From: Smittium culicis
Taxonomy: Eukaryota > Kickxellomycota > Harpellomycetes > Harpellales > Legeriomycetaceae
Direction: 5' to 3'
Length of the DNA stretch: 19,947 nt
Assembly: GCA_001970855.1 (NCBI GenBank)
Contig: LSSN01002016.1
Location: 1 to 19,947 of the forward strand
A model generated the notes under the pieces. It saw nothing but the letters and a program-made list of their open reading frames with translations, did no database searches and was not told the origin of the DNA. Positions within the stretch are counted from its first letter, which is position 1; each line of letters opens with the position of its first letter. Shown piece after piece: positions 18,583 through 19,947 of this stretch. The translations under genes and the position numbers were made by a program.

Positions 18583-18737
18583 ATTGGCCAACTTTAATTG
18601 TTTGATGGAACGAAGATCTGAATTTCAGATTCTTATTGGCGAAGCTTCTCACAATTGTGCGTTTTATGGAAAATTAAACGCTTTATCATTTTATAAGCCT
18701 GAAAAAATTCTTTAGAAAATATTTATTGGCTGAATTG
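18583..18737 (-). promoter_or_regulatory. Cluster of four CCAAT boxes upstream of the coiled-coil gene
   Basis: CCAAT on the minus strand (ATTGG on plus) at 18583–18587, 18635–18639, 18725–18729 and 18733–18737, 207–361 nt upstream of the ATG and all in the same orientation. In this base composition fewer than one would be expected by chance in such a span. They are candidate sites for the Hap/NF-Y factor. Confidence 0.4.
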
Positions 18738-19282
18738 GTGATATTATCATTGTGCGATTTATAAAGCAAAATACAATTCTTACAAGAGTTTATCCTTGGG
18801 TGGTATACTTAAAACTAATTTAGTGCTATACATAAAAGTTCAAACAGATACTGTAAAATATCAAATTTACATTTTTAATGGATACAAAGTAATTTCTATT
18901 TGGAATTGTACTAAAATGTGCTATCCTTTAAATAGGTAGCTGTTGAGTACATGATTAGAAATGTGTTTAAATTATCGATTAAATATCGATGAACTAATAA
19001 TATCTTATGAAAGACTTTATAAAACAAATACAAGTATTTTTAATTCTGTATCCAATTAAGCGAAAAAGCTATTGAATAGGGAATGAAACATTGGTTTATT
19101 GATCAAATGTCGCCATTCATTATTCTATATAGATATACAATTATTTCGAATTGGTCTATTTTTTTATTGTACGAATGTTGTAGGCTTATTTTAAGTATTA
19201 ATAAAAATGAAATTATACTTTTATAAAAGCTTTTTAAATTAAATTTAAATGATTTGAAATACATTTTGTAAAAAAGGTATAA
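18738..19282. other. AT-rich intergenic region
   Basis: No gene or RNA recognised. A 62-codon open frame on the minus strand (19291–19103) is dominated by Phe, Ile, Lys and Tyr and looks like chance. TATCGAT-type words recur (18974, 18985) without clear structure. Confidence 0.45.
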
Positions 19283-19498
19283 ATAAGACATATAACTTGT
19301 GGTGGCCGAAAATTATTAACCTGGGTTTATAGAAATCCAGCATTTATCATTATCGATGAAATATGCTTCGATAATTCATTTAAACATAAACTAGTTAGTT
19401 TGTATACTTATATCCCAATCCATGAAAAAAATATTTTTACATCATTGAACAGTAATATATCAAAAAAGATTAATGAGGATGTATTTATGTCGCCGTGA
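19283..19498 (+). pseudogene. Possible Tc1/mariner-like transposase fragment
   Basis: An open stretch without its own ATG (TAA at 19280, TGA at 19496) reads RKLLTWVYRNPAFIIIDE, then ICFDNSF, SLYTYIPIHEKNIFTSLNS and ISKKIN. Tc1/mariner/IS630 DDE enzymes have 'P-x-x-hydrophobic-IDE-x-x-F' around the first catalytic Asp, followed after about 10–15 residues by an aromatic-rich '[YW]-[SGA]-x' block and a β-strand. The match is short and has diverged. No terminal repeats were found nearby. Alternatives are another DDE family or chance. Confidence 0.3.
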
Positions 19499-19895
19499 GT
19501 TTACCCAAGCTTGTTGAGGCTAACTTTATCTTAGTTTAATAAAGTTGTGTCATGCACTTATTTCAAAAAAGCGTTAATTTTGGGGTTTAAATCTCTTTGA
19601 TACTTTTATTTTATATGTGGTTTTAACGCTTTATTGATTTTACTTAAATGATAAAAAACCTATTTTTTTTTATAAAAAGTGATTTTGCTTTTCTTTTATA
19701 GTGAACTAGAGAAAAAACTATTTTTTTTTCTTTCATACTTTATAAATTCTGAAACACTCATAGATCAGGCGTAAACTTTAAAATATAATATCCTGTAAAG
19801 TAGTAAGTGTGTAAAATAAAATAAGATAAAAATTAAGATAAAGATAATATAAAATTAATATAAACCCCTTGTTTTCTATCTCTTTATAAAAAACT
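19499..19895. other. AT-rich intergenic region at the right edge
   Basis: No gene seen. Several T9–T10 runs, and an A/G/T-rich stretch (AAGATAAAAATTAAGATAAAG and similar, 19818–19862) precede the terminal hairpin. Confidence 0.4.
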
Positions 19896-19935
19896 CTTTG
19901 TAGAAAGAAATGTTGTTGGGTCTCTTTCTACAAAG
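19896..19935. repeat. Perfect 13-bp hairpin
   Basis: CTTTGTAGAAAGA (19896–19908) and TCTTTCTACAAAG (19923–19935) are exact reverse complements around a 14-nt loop (AATGTTGTTGGGTC). Followed by GGAAAAAAACTAA and the window end. It could be an RNA hairpin, a transposon end or a terminator-like structure; what lies beyond cannot be seen. Confidence 0.6.
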
Positions 19936-19947
19936 GAAAAAAACTAA

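Noticed and set aside
18244..18591. 115-codon minus-strand frame starting in the upstream region of the coiled-coil gene.
   Set aside because: It overlaps exon 1 in another frame and reads through the C-rich tract; no recognisable protein.

Overview
The window looks like AT-rich nuclear DNA from a eukaryote. Genes are spaced by kilobases, are interrupted by short GT–AG introns (74–154 nt), and carry long Asn/Ser-rich low-complexity stretches. A fungus is the best guess, perhaps an early-diverging AT-rich lineage such as the insect-gut Kickxellomycotina. This rests on the intron style, a Ty3/Gypsy relic and the gene content, with no phylogenetic marker to prove it. Three genes look intact.

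Layout: (1) Positions 1–718, minus strand: the 5' end of a gene whose N-terminal β-propeller matches nuclear-pore protein Nup159/NUP214; I could build three exons, and the gene leaves the window on the left. (2) About 719–2259: AT-rich, nothing recognised. (3) About 2260–6147, plus strand: a heavily decayed Ty3/Gypsy retrotransposon. Gag, a possible protease, reverse transcriptase, the start of RNase H and, after an interruption, an integrase zinc-binding remnant occur in the expected order, full of stops and frameshifts. The interruption (about 5310–6014) holds a diverged 10-bp tandem array and ends in an A18 run. (4) 7311–11190, plus strand: a two-exon, 1241-residue protein that resembles Integrator subunit 8 (INTS8), including a WLDY motif where animal INTS8 has the WFEF motif used to recruit PP2A. 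(5) 11191–13634: intergenic, with a 138-bp MITE-like inverted repeat and smaller hairpins. (6) 13635–18376, minus strand: a six-exon gene for a 1400-residue coiled-coil protein with a row of Trp-spaced heptads and a basic/hydrophobic C-terminus that may be PACT-like (spindle-pole/centrosome scaffold). (7) 18377–19947: its upstream region, with a CCAAT cluster and a C-rich tract, then a possible Tc1/mariner transposase fragment and a perfect 13-bp hairpin at the right edge.

The three intact genes belong to different nuclear processes (pore export platform, RNA polymerase II attenuation/RNA 3' processing, possible microtubule-organising scaffold). Nothing suggests they act as one system. All exon joins are my own, chosen so that splice phase stays consistent; no transcript was available.
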